A stretch of 64,000 bases of DNA, taken from Anastatus disparis. Its lineage: Eukaryota > Arthropoda > Insecta > Hymenoptera > Eupelmidae. Positions 47,506-58,523 of this stretch are shown piece by piece. The notes under the pieces are model-generated. The model was given only the letters and a program-made list of their open reading frames with translations, ran no database searches and was not told the origin of the DNA. Location: the NCBI GenBank assembly GCA_017163975.1, contig JAFFSR010000309.1:62001-126000 (forward strand), read 5' to 3'. The position numbers were made by a program, and so were the translations under genes. Position 1 is the stretch's first letter. Every line of letters begins with the position of its first letter.

Positions 47506-47888
47506 AAAAAAAAAACATTTTAAAAACACGCTTTTCAAGAATCACAAATGGAAAAAAAACGTGTAAAAATACACTAAAAAGTATTAGATAAATTAATTTA
47601 CTTCCTTGAAATTACTTTTATACAGTTCATTGCAATAATTAAGAGAAAATTTTACAACAATTTAAAAAGAAAAGTGTGAGTGCTAATTTTAGTAAATCCA
47701 ATTCAGCACCCACACTATTCTTTTTAAATTGTTGTAAAATTTTCTCTTAATTATTGCAATGAACTGTATAAAAGTAATTTCAAGGAAGTAAATTAATTTA
47801 TTTAATACTTTTTAGTGTATTTTTACACGTTTTTTTCCATTCGTGATTCTTGAAAAGCGTGTTTTTAAAATGTTTTTTTTTTATTTTT
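47506..47888. mobile_element. Palindromic element with ~185-bp arms
   Basis: Left-arm motifs (AAACACGCTTTTCAAGAATC, TTCCTTGAAATTACTTTTAT, GAGAAAATTTTACAACAATT) return inverted in the right arm with few changes, around a loop near 47690-47705. It has no coding potential and no obvious target duplication. Confidence 0.8.
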
Positions 47889-48048
47889 ATTTTCTACTTT
47901 TTAGTTAAAATTGAATTTTCTATAAGTAATTTGTTTTTAAAAGCTTGTAACATGGTGGATTTTCCATCCACATGTTATATTTGTACATAGATACCTACTA
48001 TACCGGCGAAGAGCCTTATAAGTAGGATTTTAACTTGTATATAGCAGT

Positions 48049-48120
48049 GCGGCATTGGCTCGGTGAACAGAGCTCGTGCCTGGAGATCTCGAGGAGCGGG
48101 GTTCGCGCCCGGTGTCCGCT
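48049..48120 (+). promoter_or_regulatory. tRNA-like sequence with A and B boxes in the left LTR
   Basis: The block starts GCGGCATTGGCTCGGTGAAC and ends GGTGTCCGCT. A-box-like TGGCTCGGTGAAC and B-box GGTTCGCGCCC are spaced as in a tRNA. D-arm (GCTC/GAGC) and T-arm (GGG/CCC) pairing is possible, and the first four bases (GCGG) pair with CCGC at the end. The anticodon arm is poor. A pol III promoter is the natural inference. Confidence 0.65.
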
Positions 48121-48501
48121 TATTTTTTAATTCAAAAAGTCTCATGTTTCAATGGCGCCCAACAAAATAACCCACTGGAGCAACTATAGAGCATTTTAAA
48201 ATTTAGCATTAAGTTATTAGCATTAAGCAGAGCGAGCAGAGCGTGCAGAGCGAGCAGAGCAAGTAGCAGTAGCAGTTATGACGAAATTATCGGTTCCACC
48301 GAAGTACTTTCGTGTGGGGGGGAGGAGAGCAGAGCGAGCAGAGCAAGTATGACGAAATTATCGGTTCCACCGAAGTACTTTCGTGTGGTGGGGGGGATTG
48401 TAACATGGTGGATTTTCCATCCACATGTTATATTTGTACATAGATACCTACTATACCGGCGAAGAGCCTTATAAGTAGGATTTTAACTTGTATATAGCAG
48501 T

Positions 48502-48573
48502 GCGGCATTGGCTCGGTGAATAGAGCTCGTGCCTGGAGATCTCGAGGAACGGGGTTCGCGCCCGGTGTCCGCT
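48502..48573 (+). promoter_or_regulatory. tRNA-like sequence with A and B boxes in the right LTR
   Basis: This is the second copy of the tRNA-like block. It differs from the first at two bases (GAATAGAG for GAACAGAG, GAACGGGG for GAGCGGGG). Both boxes are unchanged. Confidence 0.65.
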
Positions 48574-48604
48574 TATTTTTTAATTCAAAAAGTCTCATGT
48601 TTCA

Positions 48605-49264
48605 AGCTTGTATTTAATATTTTTTATTATTTTTTAATAATTTCTAATTTATAGTTACAATTTTTTTTCTTTGTGAAACAAATTTCTTATAATTGATGAA
48701 GTACAGGGCCGTGAAATGATAAGACTATTTATTTTATTTTAATAACATAAATTAAAAATTTTTAATAATTTTTCAAAAATCTTCTTTACAAAAAATTATT
48801 AAAGATAGTATTGAAATGATTATTAGATTTTGTACACCAAATATATCCACGCTATTAAATCGAACTAGAATTAATTATTTTAGAGAACACGTGATCGCAT
48901 GCTGAGTTTCCCGCCATTGGAAATTTAACCAAGATTTATTGTTTTATGCATTGTTGGACCACAAAATCGATAAAATACGGTCTTAAATTTTGCATGTGCA
49001 ATGCAAAATGCTATAATTTATGTCTAATTACGGTATATGACAAGTTGAAGAATTTCAAAAATTTTCGAAGATTATTAGACATTAATGTTAAAAGTATATC
49101 TATATATAAAATCTTCAATTTTCCGCTAAATGTCAGTGCCAAATTTCAGAAATTTCCATCGACAAAAAGTGTCTCAAATCGAGCGTGCAAGATTTGATTA
49201 CAGACAGACAGACAGACAGACAGACTTGAGAGCAAGCTTAAGAAAAGCGTGTAAAAAAGGTATG
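48605..49264. other. Unassigned DNA ending in a GACA microsatellite
   Basis: There is no gene. The short (CAGA)n run at about 49199-49225 is a familiar companion of dispersed insect repeats and leads into the inverted partner of the 47030-47260 block. Confidence 0.5.
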
Positions 49265-49475
49265 AGCTTCTAGCTAATAATGCTGAGAAACTATAGGTGT
49301 TTGAAAATCTAGTAACTTTTTTAGTGATTTTCTTTAATTGCCTGTAACTAGGGAAATATTGAGCGTCGGCCTCTAAAATTTTGGCTTTCTTCATATTTCT
49401 GCATCCAGAAAACATTCCCAAAATTGGAGCAAAATCGGTGACCGGAAGGTGAAACACTCTCCTTGTTAGAGCGTA
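49265..49475 (-). repeat. Inverted partner of the 47030-47260 repeat
   Basis: Read on the minus strand it repeats GTGTTTCACCTTCCGGTCAC, CGATTTTGCTCCAATTTTGG and ATGAAGAAAGCCAAAATTTT in the same order as the plus-strand block. The pair brackets the palindrome and the TRIM. Confidence 0.75.
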
Positions 49476-50566
49476 TAAGTTACTAAATTTTTTGTTTTTT
49501 TTAAGAAATCACGAGATGATGCCTTTGATTTAAAAATATTTTTGTTCTCTTTAAAACAATTAATAATATATAAAATTTCGACCTAAATTTTCTTATATAA
49601 AAAAAAATGTTACAACTATGGATCATCTTAAATTTTTGTTGTTATAAATTTGACATTAATAATTGACCGTTTTAGATTGGTTACAACAATAAATGAGAAA
49701 TGACAGAGATTTAAACTTTTTGTTCAAAAATAACTGCTTCAGGAGAAAACTAAGTGATTTTATTATTAATTTATTTAAAAATTTACACTCAAATTTAAAA
49801 TATTACTTTATTTTATATGCATTGTTCAATTGTAAAGTATTTTTTGTTGTTTTTAAATAGTTGCAAAATTCAGTTAAGAAAAACCATGTAGTAGTTATTG
49901 CTTTATCTTATTCGTCGCAGACACCACGGTGCCGTTGACGACTTTACTCTTATCTCTTTCTATAAGCATGAAATGAGAATCTGCCTGCTTTTAATCATTC
50001 TATTTTATTTTTATGGTTTTGTTAGCTTCGAGTTTTCTGACTAAGATTTATTTCTAATAATTGTATTAAAATTTACTTTAAAATTGTTTTTATAGCTACA
50101 TTGAAATTTGTTGTAAATAACGATATTAATCTTTGCGCGTTTACAATTTTTTTTCTTTCAACTCAACTTTGTTTGAGAATTTTTTCAGTTAAAAGTTCTC
50201 CGTTTAACATATAATTTTAAAGGAAAAATGATTAAAAGCAAATCAGTTTAATCATTATTGAGGGTCTAATTTATCAATCAACGTGTTTGTTTTTTTTCTT
50301 TCTTAAATATGAAGAACAAAAAAATTTTTTTCTTTGAATTGTGAAATTCACTAGTTAAAATTAAAACTTGAAATAAACAATCTGATATGATTAATCATTT
50401 ATACTTAGTTTTTCTATTTTCAATTCATTCAAATTTTTTTTTTCTATTCTTAACTTTCTTCATTGAAAAATATGCTTAGGCTGATATATTTTTAGAAATT
50501 TATCTTTTTTTTTTAAAATATGTATAGTCTTTCGTACATGCAGACCACTCTTTCTAATAAGAATCA
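49476..50566. other. AT-rich DNA, nothing recognised
   Basis: No gene, RNA or element ends were found here. Confidence 0.45.
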
Positions 50567-52781
50567 CCCACACAGCATGAAATATTGCAGTGAAACTTTC
50601 ACTGAAATATTGTGCTGAAATATTGTCACAAGTTTGCAGCAATCTTGTCTTAACATTGCTAAGAGGTTTCATGAAACATTTCAGTGTGATATTGCTGCAA
50701 ACTTGCTACAAGGTTACAGAAAATAATTCAAGCAATATTGCAAGGAACCTTTCATGAAAGGTTGCAGCGAGGTTTCTGCAAGGTTTTATAAAACATTTCA
50801 TGAAATATTGCAAGAAATCTTTCATGAAAGGTTGCAGCGAGGTTTCTGCAAGATTTTAGAAACAATTCATGAAATATTGCAAAAAAACTTTCATGACATG
50901 TTTCAGCGAGGTTTCCAGCAAGATTTAGAAAACATTTCATAGAATATTGCAAGAAACCTTTCATGAAAGGTTGCAGCGAGGTTTCTGAAAGATTTTAGAA
51001 ATATTTCATGAAATATTGTAAGAAACCTTTTATAAAAGGTTGCATAGAGGTTTCCAGCAAAATTTAGAAAACATTTTATGGAATATTGCAAGGAACCTTT
51101 CATGAAAGGTTGCAGCAAGGTTTTTGCAAGATTTAAAATATATTTCATGAAATTTCGCAAGAAACCTTTCATGAAAGATGGCAGCGAAGTTTCTATAAGA
51201 TTTTAGAAACATTTCATGAAATATTGCAAGAAAACTTTCACGAAAGGTTGCAGCGAGGTTTCCAGCACGATTTAGAAATTATTTTATGGAATATTGCAAG
51301 GAACCTTTCATGAAAGGTTGCAGCAAGGTTTTTGCAAGATTTAAAATATATTTCATGAAATTTCGCAAGAAACCTTTCATGAAAGATGGCAGCGAAGTTT
51401 CTATAAGATTTTAGAAACATTTCATGAAATATTGCAAGAAAACTTTCACGAAAGGTTGCAGCGAGGTTTCCAGCACGATTTAGAAATTATTTTATGGAAT
51501 ATTGCAAGGAACCTTTCATGAAAGGTTGCAGCGAGGTTTCTGCAAGATTTTAGAAATATTTAATGAAATATTGCAAGAAACCTTTCATAAAAGGTTGCAG
51601 CGAGGTTTCTGTAAGATTTTAGAAACATTTCATGAAATATTGCAAGAAAACTTTCACGAAAGGTTGCAGCGAGGTTTCTGCAAGATTTTAGAAACATTTC
51701 ATGAAATATTGGACGAAAACTTTCACGACATGTTACAGCGAGGTTTTCAGCAAAATTTAGAAAACATTTCATGGAATATTGCAAGGAACCTTTCATGGAA
51801 GGTTGCAGCAAGTTTTCTGCAAGATTTTAGAAATATTTCATGAAATATTGCAAGAAACCTTTCATGAAAGGTTGCAGCGCGGTTTCTATAAGACTTTAAA
51901 AACATTTCATAAAATATTGCAAGAAAACTTTTATTACATGTTTCAGCGAGATTTCCAGCAAGATTTAGACAACATTTTGATGGAATATTGCATCGAACTT
52001 TCTATGAAAGATTGCAGCGAGCTTTTTGCAAGATTTTAGAAATATTTTATAAAATATTGCAAGAAACCTTTCACGAAAGGTTGCAGCGAGGTTTCTACAA
52101 GATTCTAAAAACATTTCATGAAATATTGCAAGAAACCTTTCACGAAAGGTTTCAGCGAGTTTTCCAGCAAGATTTGGGGAACTTTTCATGGAATGTTGCA
52201 AGAAACTTTTCATGAATGATTGCAGCGAGGTTCCTGCAAGATTTTAGAAACATTTTATGAAATATTGCAAGAAACCTTCCATGAAAGGTTTCAGTGAGGT
52301 TCCTAGCAAGATTTGGGAAACATTTTACGAAATATCGCAAGAGACCTTTGATGAAAGGTTGCAGCAAGGTTCGTGCATGATTTTAGAAACATTTTACGAA
52401 ATATTGCAAGATACCTTTTATAAAAGGTTTCAACGAGGTTTCCAGCAAAATTTGATGAATATTTTATAAAATATTACGAGGTATCTTTTGTTAAAAGTTG
52501 CAGTAAGATTTCTGCAAGGTTTTTGACAAGATTTCTAAGATATCATAAATAATATTGCTATGTACATTTTGCCAATGGTTATTACCATATTTCTGGCAAT
52601 CTTTATAAAAATATTCCAGAAAAGCGTTTCACAAAAAGTATCAGCAAAGTTTCATGAATAATTTCAAAATGAAATTGCAGCAAACCTTTCATAAACAGTG
52701 TCAGCAATAATTCCGCAAGTTTTTATAAAAGATTCTAAGAGCAGTCCAGATTCACGGTTCTTGCCTTATATTTGGTTTCCT

Positions 52782-53455
52782 GTTATTTACTCAAGTATTT
52801 ATTGCTGTAGTTGCATTGTAAACGGGAAGTTGAGCGCAATGAGTATGCTATTATTATAAATATTTATGCGTAGGGTAAAAAAATCCATCGAATTGTTATT
52901 GAAAAAAATAAAGAACGCATAAATATTAGAAACAAAACCTTTTATTTCAATATTCTCTACTTTTCTCAAAAACGATGCTGAGGAATTTTTTCTTCTTGTG
53001 CACAAATATTGATAATAATACTATTGCTTAGTAGGGCCGAACTATCTGTCTTTGTCTAATAGCGTTTTTCATCATTTATGTAAACACTATCCGGTAAAAC
53101 AAGAAAAAAATAGCAGCCCCCGCTAGATATTAGTATAATAAGTAAATTTTGTAATAACAACCAAATTTTTTCACTGCGTAATTTTTGAATAATTAGAGAC
53201 CTACCAAAAAAAGATAGGTTATATTCTAGATTGCTAGTAGGTCTCTAATTAGTCAAAAACTATGCGGTAAAAAATTTGGTTGTTATTACAAAATTTTCTA
53301 ATTATACTAATATCTAGCGGGGCTGCTATTTTTTCTTGTTATACCGGATAGTGTTTACATAAATGATGAAAAACGCTATTAGACAAAGACAGATAGTTCG
53401 GCCCCTTCTTAACTAGTAATTTATAGATACAACGATTGATACTTGAGCAAATAAG
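52782..53455. mobile_element. Palindromic MITE (TTATTTACTCAAGTATT ends) nested in array element C
   Basis: The ends match the element at 3942-4217 (GTTATTTACTCAAGTATTTA at the left, its inverse at the right). The copy is diverged and is itself interrupted by a TTAA MITE at 53028-53412. Confidence 0.75.
53028..53412. mobile_element. TTAA MITE (GAAGGGGCCGAAC family), third-level nesting
   Basis: The right end GGCCCCTTCTTAA is intact. The left end has mutated to TTAGTAGGGCCGAAC. The centre CTACCAAAAAAAGATAGGTT with AATCTAGAATATAACC-type sequence is uninterrupted. Confidence 0.85.
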
Positions 53456-53941
53456 AAAAACTTTATCACACAAGGACAGAAAATCCTGCCTACTAATAAA
53501 TATTACTGCAGCAAGCTTTTGGCAAGATTTGAGAAATATTTTACAAAATATTGCGGGAAACCATACGGAAAGGTATGAGCGTTGTTCGCGGCTAAATTTG
53601 CGAAAAATTTCATGAAATATTACGAGAAACCTTTTATGAAAGATTGCTGCGAGGTTTTCATGAAAGGTTGCTGCGATGTTTTTAGAAATATTTCAACCGG
53701 GTTCTAGCGCGGACATATAAATGTTGCTGCAATATCTCATAAAAGGTTGCTATGAGGTTTTCTGCAAGGTTACGGCGAGGTTTTCTGAAAGATTGCTTTG
53801 AGGTTTTTAGAAATATTTCAACCGGGTTCTAGCACGGACATATAAATGTTGCTACAATCTTTCATGAAAGGTTGCTGCGAAGTTTCGAAACTTTCATGAA
53901 ACCTTGCAGCAACCTTGCGGCAATCTTTCATGCTGTGTGGG

Positions 53942-54497
53942 CAGTAACCTGATCTCAAAATTTTCAGAAAAATGTGTAAAATTTCTTTACATTAATTATA
54001 GGACACTTGATCAAAAATTAATCTTTATTGAGAATAAAGCTATTTCTTTAATTTTTCATTGTTTAAGATAATTTATTTATGTTGAATTAGTCCTAATTCG
54101 CTTTATAGTATTTATTTCAACTTATCTATTTTCTAATCAACCGATCCAAACAATAACATTATTGTTTTTTCTTTCACAATTGTTGTTTCAATATAATATT
54201 GTGCTCTGTAAGAATTACCGATTACAAGTTCTTAACAGTTGAAAACGCGGAAGTATTACAAATCGGACTACATATCAGACGCTAATTTCTCACGGTCTGC
54301 TGCAAGGGAATATAGTCATGGCCAGCTTGACCGAATAGGGCCAGCACTTAAAAAAATTTAATTTTTCTTCTATTTAAATTTAATATAATGTTTCCAAAAA
54401 ATTTTTTAGTAAGTGAAACCTAAATACATTTTTATTATGTAAAAAAAAAAAAAATTTCTGTTGAATAATAATTTTTGTATCATAAATTTTAACATTA
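53942..54497. other. AT-rich DNA, nothing recognised
   Basis: No gene or element was identified between array element C and the next inverted-repeat element. Confidence 0.45.
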
Positions 54498-54596
54498 TAC
54501 CCATATGGAAATAATTTATGTGAAAAACTGTAAATAATAGTAAATAATTGTGAATAACTGTTAAAAAATGTCAGAATTGAGACATAAATAATAGCT

Positions 54597-55120
54597 ATGT
54601 ACAGTTATTTACTATTAATTACTATTATTTACAGTTATTTACAGTTAATGACTGTTATTAACTGTTATTTACAGTTATTTACAATTATTTACAATTATTT
54701 ACAGTTATTTACAATTATTTACAATTATTTACAATTATTTACAGTTATTTACAATTATTTACGATTATTTACAGTTTTTTATAATTATTTACAATTATTC
54801 ATAATTATTTACAGTTATTTACATTTTCAAAAATTTTTGAATTAGTGAATAATTTAATGTTATTAATAATTATTTATAATTATTTATAATTATTTACAAT
54901 TATTTACAATTTCCCATAGTTTTTTACAATTATTTACAGTTATTCACATTTTTAAAAATTTTCGCCTATATATAAAATTATTGAATAAATTTGTGAAAAT
55001 TTTCGAAAATGTAAATAATTGTAAATAAATATAAATAACTGTAAATAAGGGTAAATAACAGTTAATAAGTGTAAATAACAGTTTATAGCTGTAAATAAGT
55101 GTAAATAACAGTAAATAATT
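54597..55120. repeat. Decamer tandem repeats (TTATTTACAG / CTGTAAATAA)
   Basis: Up to about 25 decamers run in the plus sense to about 54960, then in the opposite sense from about 54995. The third base position and the last base vary (ACAG, ACAA, ACGA). The 82-codon tyrosine/leucine frame here is a repeat artefact. Confidence 0.9.
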
Positions 55121-55454
55121 TGTGATGTATAAAATACATCACAAGTAATAGAATTTAAATAGATTAGTTATTAAGTATAAAAAGCGAAATTATGAAAAGC
55201 GTAATTATAACAAGCGAGCGTACTTATTATTTAATTCATAAATCTTATGTTTTAGGTTTTATTTTTTTTAACGTTCTTTAAAATGATTTTTCTTTAAGTG
55301 TAATAAATAGACAGATGTAAAGGGAGAGTCGAGAAAATTATAGAGGAAAGCAAGAAATAAAAAAATAAAGTAATTAATAGTTATTTACATAGGAGCGAGA
55401 AGGATAGATAGCACAAACGCATTCAGGCTCAACACACAAGAGGAGCAGTCTGTA

Positions 55455-55463
55455 CATTAGATA

Positions 55464-55516
<53 letters not shown>
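55455..55516. repeat. TA microsatellite
   Basis: Alternating TA of about 60 bp with a few GTGT interruptions at its start. Confidence 0.95.
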
Positions 55517-55521
<5 letters not shown>

Positions 55522-55649
55522 AGAATAAAACGTACAAGACATGGAACCGCTGAGTTCGAGAAAGAAGAGGGGATATGTACAGATATATAGAGATAATGTG
55601 TATATATACCTATAGATATATACGCATACTAAGATATTTCAACGACCAA

Positions 55650-57188
55650 AGAGGAACAGCTATGAGTAGAAATCTTCGATAATCGATGTTTCTACTGCGT
55701 GAAGCAACATAGCAACTTCGAATACAGTACAAATTTTACTAGAGCGATAGAGATAGAAGATCCGCGACCAAGAGTCGATTAAGCTGTCGATAGCGACTCA
55801 TAACTGAAGAGATCAAAGTAGAAACTAAGACGCGACGAGAAAGAAGGATGGAAAATGGAGAGTGACCAGGTGCGACAAAGATGGACAACAGAGCGAAGGG
55901 GAATGTCATTTCCTTCTTCTTGAAAGAAGAGGATTCTTGCATAAGCCGTCAACGAGAGTGCACGTACAAGTAATTCTTGACTGAGCCGGCATTGGGAGCA
56001 CACGTGCAGAGTTTTTTTCTTAAGCTTCTTGTATCAGCCGCCTTCGAGTGCACTTGATAGTAGTGCTAAATCTGTTTTTTTTTGAGAGAATATCGGAGAG
56101 ATTAAGGAGAAAAGAAAAAGAGAAACCAGAGCAGAGAAGTCGTGGGCTAGGTAAAAGGAAAAGGAGAAATAAAGCGAAAGAAAGAAGGCTGCGGTGAGAC
56201 ATCTCCAGAGACGACGACTCGACGACGGGGTGCGACCATCTCTTGGAACCAACATCGTTTCCGTTTTTTCGACCACGCCATTGTCTTCTTCTTCGACCAG
56301 CGTCACGTCCTTTGTTTCATTTTCGACTACCGAGAGGGAATCTGCAGCAAAGCAACTGTAAATGGAATTCTACCAGCGGGTTAGCAAGTAAGAAATAGTA
56401 AGTTTTTACTCTGTTGGTTTTCCTCGATACCTTTCTCGATTCTCCTTAAGAGATATAATTTTGTGTTGTTAGTAATATAATAGTGTTTTATTGATTGCGA
56501 TCGCGAACAAATTAAAATTAAAATCAGTGCGGGTTAGTGGAAATATAAAGAAAGATATAAAAACCGAAAATTAAGTGAAAATCATAAGAAAAGAGAAAGC
56601 CACGTGTAAAGGCGCTTTATTCGGCGACGCGACGCCATTTTGTGTTGTAAATTAAATGAGAAATTCTTAATACTTCAAGTTAATTAAATCTGCTTTTATT
56701 AAATTTTGATTGTGAATCTGAATATTATTGAAAAATAGTGACGCGGCGGCCATTGCGAAATTGTGCGAGCGAGATAGCTATACGTTAGCTATTAAATAAA
56801 ATCTAAAGTTCTCAATTATTTGATACGGAGTAGTGCGAGCGATATTAATATTAATTCCTTAAAATTTTATTGAATTGTAAATTGTAATTTGTTAGGTTGT
56901 GCGACTGCGCGGTAAGGAAATCGAACGACGCGTAATTTAATTTACAGATAATTATTCTTTGTACGGTGTTAACCTAAAAGGTGATTAAATTGATTGCACG
57001 TGTAGTAGAATTATAAATTCTTGATTTTCCGCACACGCGCACAGCCTAATTATAGTAGAGCAATTAGAGCAGCGATTCTTTTTTTTTGTAATCTATAATG
57101 AAGTTTTCTTAATTAATAATATAAGAAGTTTAAAATCAAAGTTTAAAGAGAGAGTCAACCGCTTATTTTTCCCTTTTCCTCTTTTCAG
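55650..57188 (+). promoter_or_regulatory. Candidate promoter / untranslated first exon region
   Basis: The stretch 55650-56950 is GC- and CpG-richer than its surroundings, rich in GA on the plus strand, with repeated GACGCGACG, GCGGCGGCCATT and GTGCGAGCGA words. A donor-like CAA|GTAAGA occurs at about 56388, and a strong acceptor CCTTTTCCTCTTTTCAG ends at 57188. This resembles the 5' end of an insect gene with a non-coding first exon. No protein-coding frame with meaning is present on the plus strand. The idea is inference from composition and splice motifs. Confidence 0.3.
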
Positions 57189-57520
57189 GGTAAAAATTAT
57201 AAGCTGAAGAAAATTAATTATATTATTCATTCTTTTTTATCATTAGAGTTATTTAATATCAATAGTTTAGTTTTTTTTTGTAAACTTAAAATTTACTTTA
57301 CTTTTTATTTGTTAAACATTGTCAATTCTAACTTCCTAATTTTTCTTTTAAATCATAAATTATATTGAAGTTTTCTGAACCACTCTGATCGTTATAGAAC
57401 CAGCCTACAACCCGAGGTAGGCCAGTAAGTATTGACCCCCTCTGCAGTTGCTCTACACAGTTAGCTGAGCAGGGTTCACTGGCGCTCAATTGAAAATAAT
57501 TATAAATTTTGTGAACCCAG
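57189..57520 (+). other. Candidate non-coding internal exon
   Basis: It is bounded by CCTTTTCCTCTTTTCAG at the left and a consensus donor CCCAG|GTAAGT at 57521. All plus-strand frames contain stops. The 80-codon minus-strand frame (57328-57570) would start at GTG and lacks a domain. It could be a 5' untranslated exon carried within the inverted-repeat element, or a chance pair of sites. Confidence 0.25.
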
Positions 57521-57738
57521 GTAAGTTCGTGGCTTCGGGGATTCACTCGGAGGTCCGGGAAATTTGCCACGTAACAAATTGTAAATAATTGTAAATAACT
57601 GTTATTTATGTCTCAATTCCCACATTTTTTAACACTTTTTTACAGTTATTTACAGTTATTTACATTTATTTACATTTATTTACAGTTATTAACAGTTATT
57701 TACAATTATATCCAAAAAATTTTTCCATATGGGTATAT

Positions 57739-58523
57739 TTTTTGTAACGGAATTTTAAACTACCTTGAATTTCCAATAATTATAATCATACTTATTCACA
57801 CTCGTCATTTTATCTACTAACAGAATAAATATTACGTTATTCTTTTCACTTTTTTTTATTCTATCTGTCAAATCCTCTTATTGACTTTGTTTTTATGATT
57901 TCTACATTTTTGACATGATGATAACTGGCATACGGACGAGGTTTTACATTTCTATTCAATTATTAAGGAAAAAAAATTCTCTTATCAGAGTAATATATGA
58001 TTCTCGATATTTGATTTGCAAAAATTTAAATAAGAGGGGGAAAAAATAGAAATAAAAAAAATCTCTTAATAATTATCTTAAAAATGCTTAAAATTGAACT
58101 TCATCAAACTCCACAGTCTTATTTACTTTACATTTTAGTGTATTAATTAACTGAATAAGGTAAAGATAAGTGCAATGTCATCAGATTTTTTTCAAAATTT
58201 CTATATTTATTTGTTGATGACTTTACTTAAATAATCATTTTTATAAGATTAATTTTAATTTAAATTTTTTTTTTTTTTTTAAATCAGAGATATGCATAAA
58301 TTACACTTAGGCAATTTACAGTTAAATATCTCTTTGATGAATTAAAAGAATTAAAAGAAAATTTTTGTCTGGATTGAAAAAGTTTGATTCTATTATTATT
58401 ATCACTTTTCACCGATTTGTCGATTAGAATGTTATATTCACTGAAAGTTCCGTTTTATATTTTCTTTGTTTTTCTTTTTACATAATACATTATGAAAAAT
58501 TTTAGAACTATTTTGATTGGTCA
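57739..58523. other. AT-rich DNA, nothing recognised
   Basis: No supportable feature was found. Confidence 0.45.

Larger units (their letters stand above)
47946..48604 (+). mobile_element. TRIM: miniature LTR retrotransposon, 206-bp LTRs with a tRNA-like sequence
   Basis: LTRs at 47946-48151 and 48399-48604 are both 206 bp, start TGTAACATGG, end ATGTTTCA, and differ at only two positions that I can find. A 4-bp AGCT (47942-47945 and 48605-48608) flanks the element. Right after the left LTR comes TGGCGCCCAACA, a tRNA-Lys-type primer site. Just before the right LTR is GGTGGGGGGGA, a polypurine tract. The 247-bp interior has no open frame; it holds a repeated GCAGAGCGAGCAGAGCAAGT block and two copies of GACGAAATTATCGGTTCCAC. 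Replication must rely on enzymes of another element. Confidence 0.9.
50567..53941. repeat. Array element C: CCCACACAGCATG ends, 69-70-bp tandem unit
   Basis: The left end CCCACACAGCATGAAAT is answered by TTTCATGCTGTGTGGG at 53926-53941. The unit reads approximately CCTTTCATGAAAGGTTGCAG, CGAGGTTTCTGCAAGATTTT, AGAAACATTTCATGAAATAT, TGCAAGAAA. The GCAGCGAGG motif recurs at steps of 70 and 69 bp, giving an alternating dimer. A 208-bp block is duplicated back to back (51073-51280 and 51281-51488). The overlapping frames on both strands come from the repeat, whose near-3n length keeps them open. Confidence 0.88.
54498..57738. mobile_element. Inverted-repeat element with 10-bp subterminal repeats enclosing promoter-like DNA
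   Basis: The left end ATACCCATATGGAAA and the inverse of the right end are the same, with TA on both sides as possible target duplication. Arrays of TTATTTACAG-like decamers fill 54525-55120 and 57575-57710. A shared motif, AATTGAGACATAAATAA, sits in both arms in inverse orientation. A third, partial copy of this kind begins at 63905 and runs off the window. Between the arms lies about 2.4 kb of non-repeat DNA. Confidence 0.6.

Noticed and set aside
50752..52469. Many overlapping 60-110-codon frames in array C (peptides of the FHERLQRGF type)
   Set aside because: They exist on both strands and follow the 69-70-bp unit. They are a consequence of the tandem repeat.
54597..54845. 82-codon tyrosine-rich frame
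   Set aside because: It is the translation of TTATTTACAG decamer repeats.
57328..57570. 80-codon minus-strand frame beginning near a TGGC primer-site-like motif
   Set aside because: It starts at GTG only, shows no known domain, and the adjacent sequence has no LTR copy to make the primer-site reading credible. The plus-strand splice motifs explain the region at least as well.
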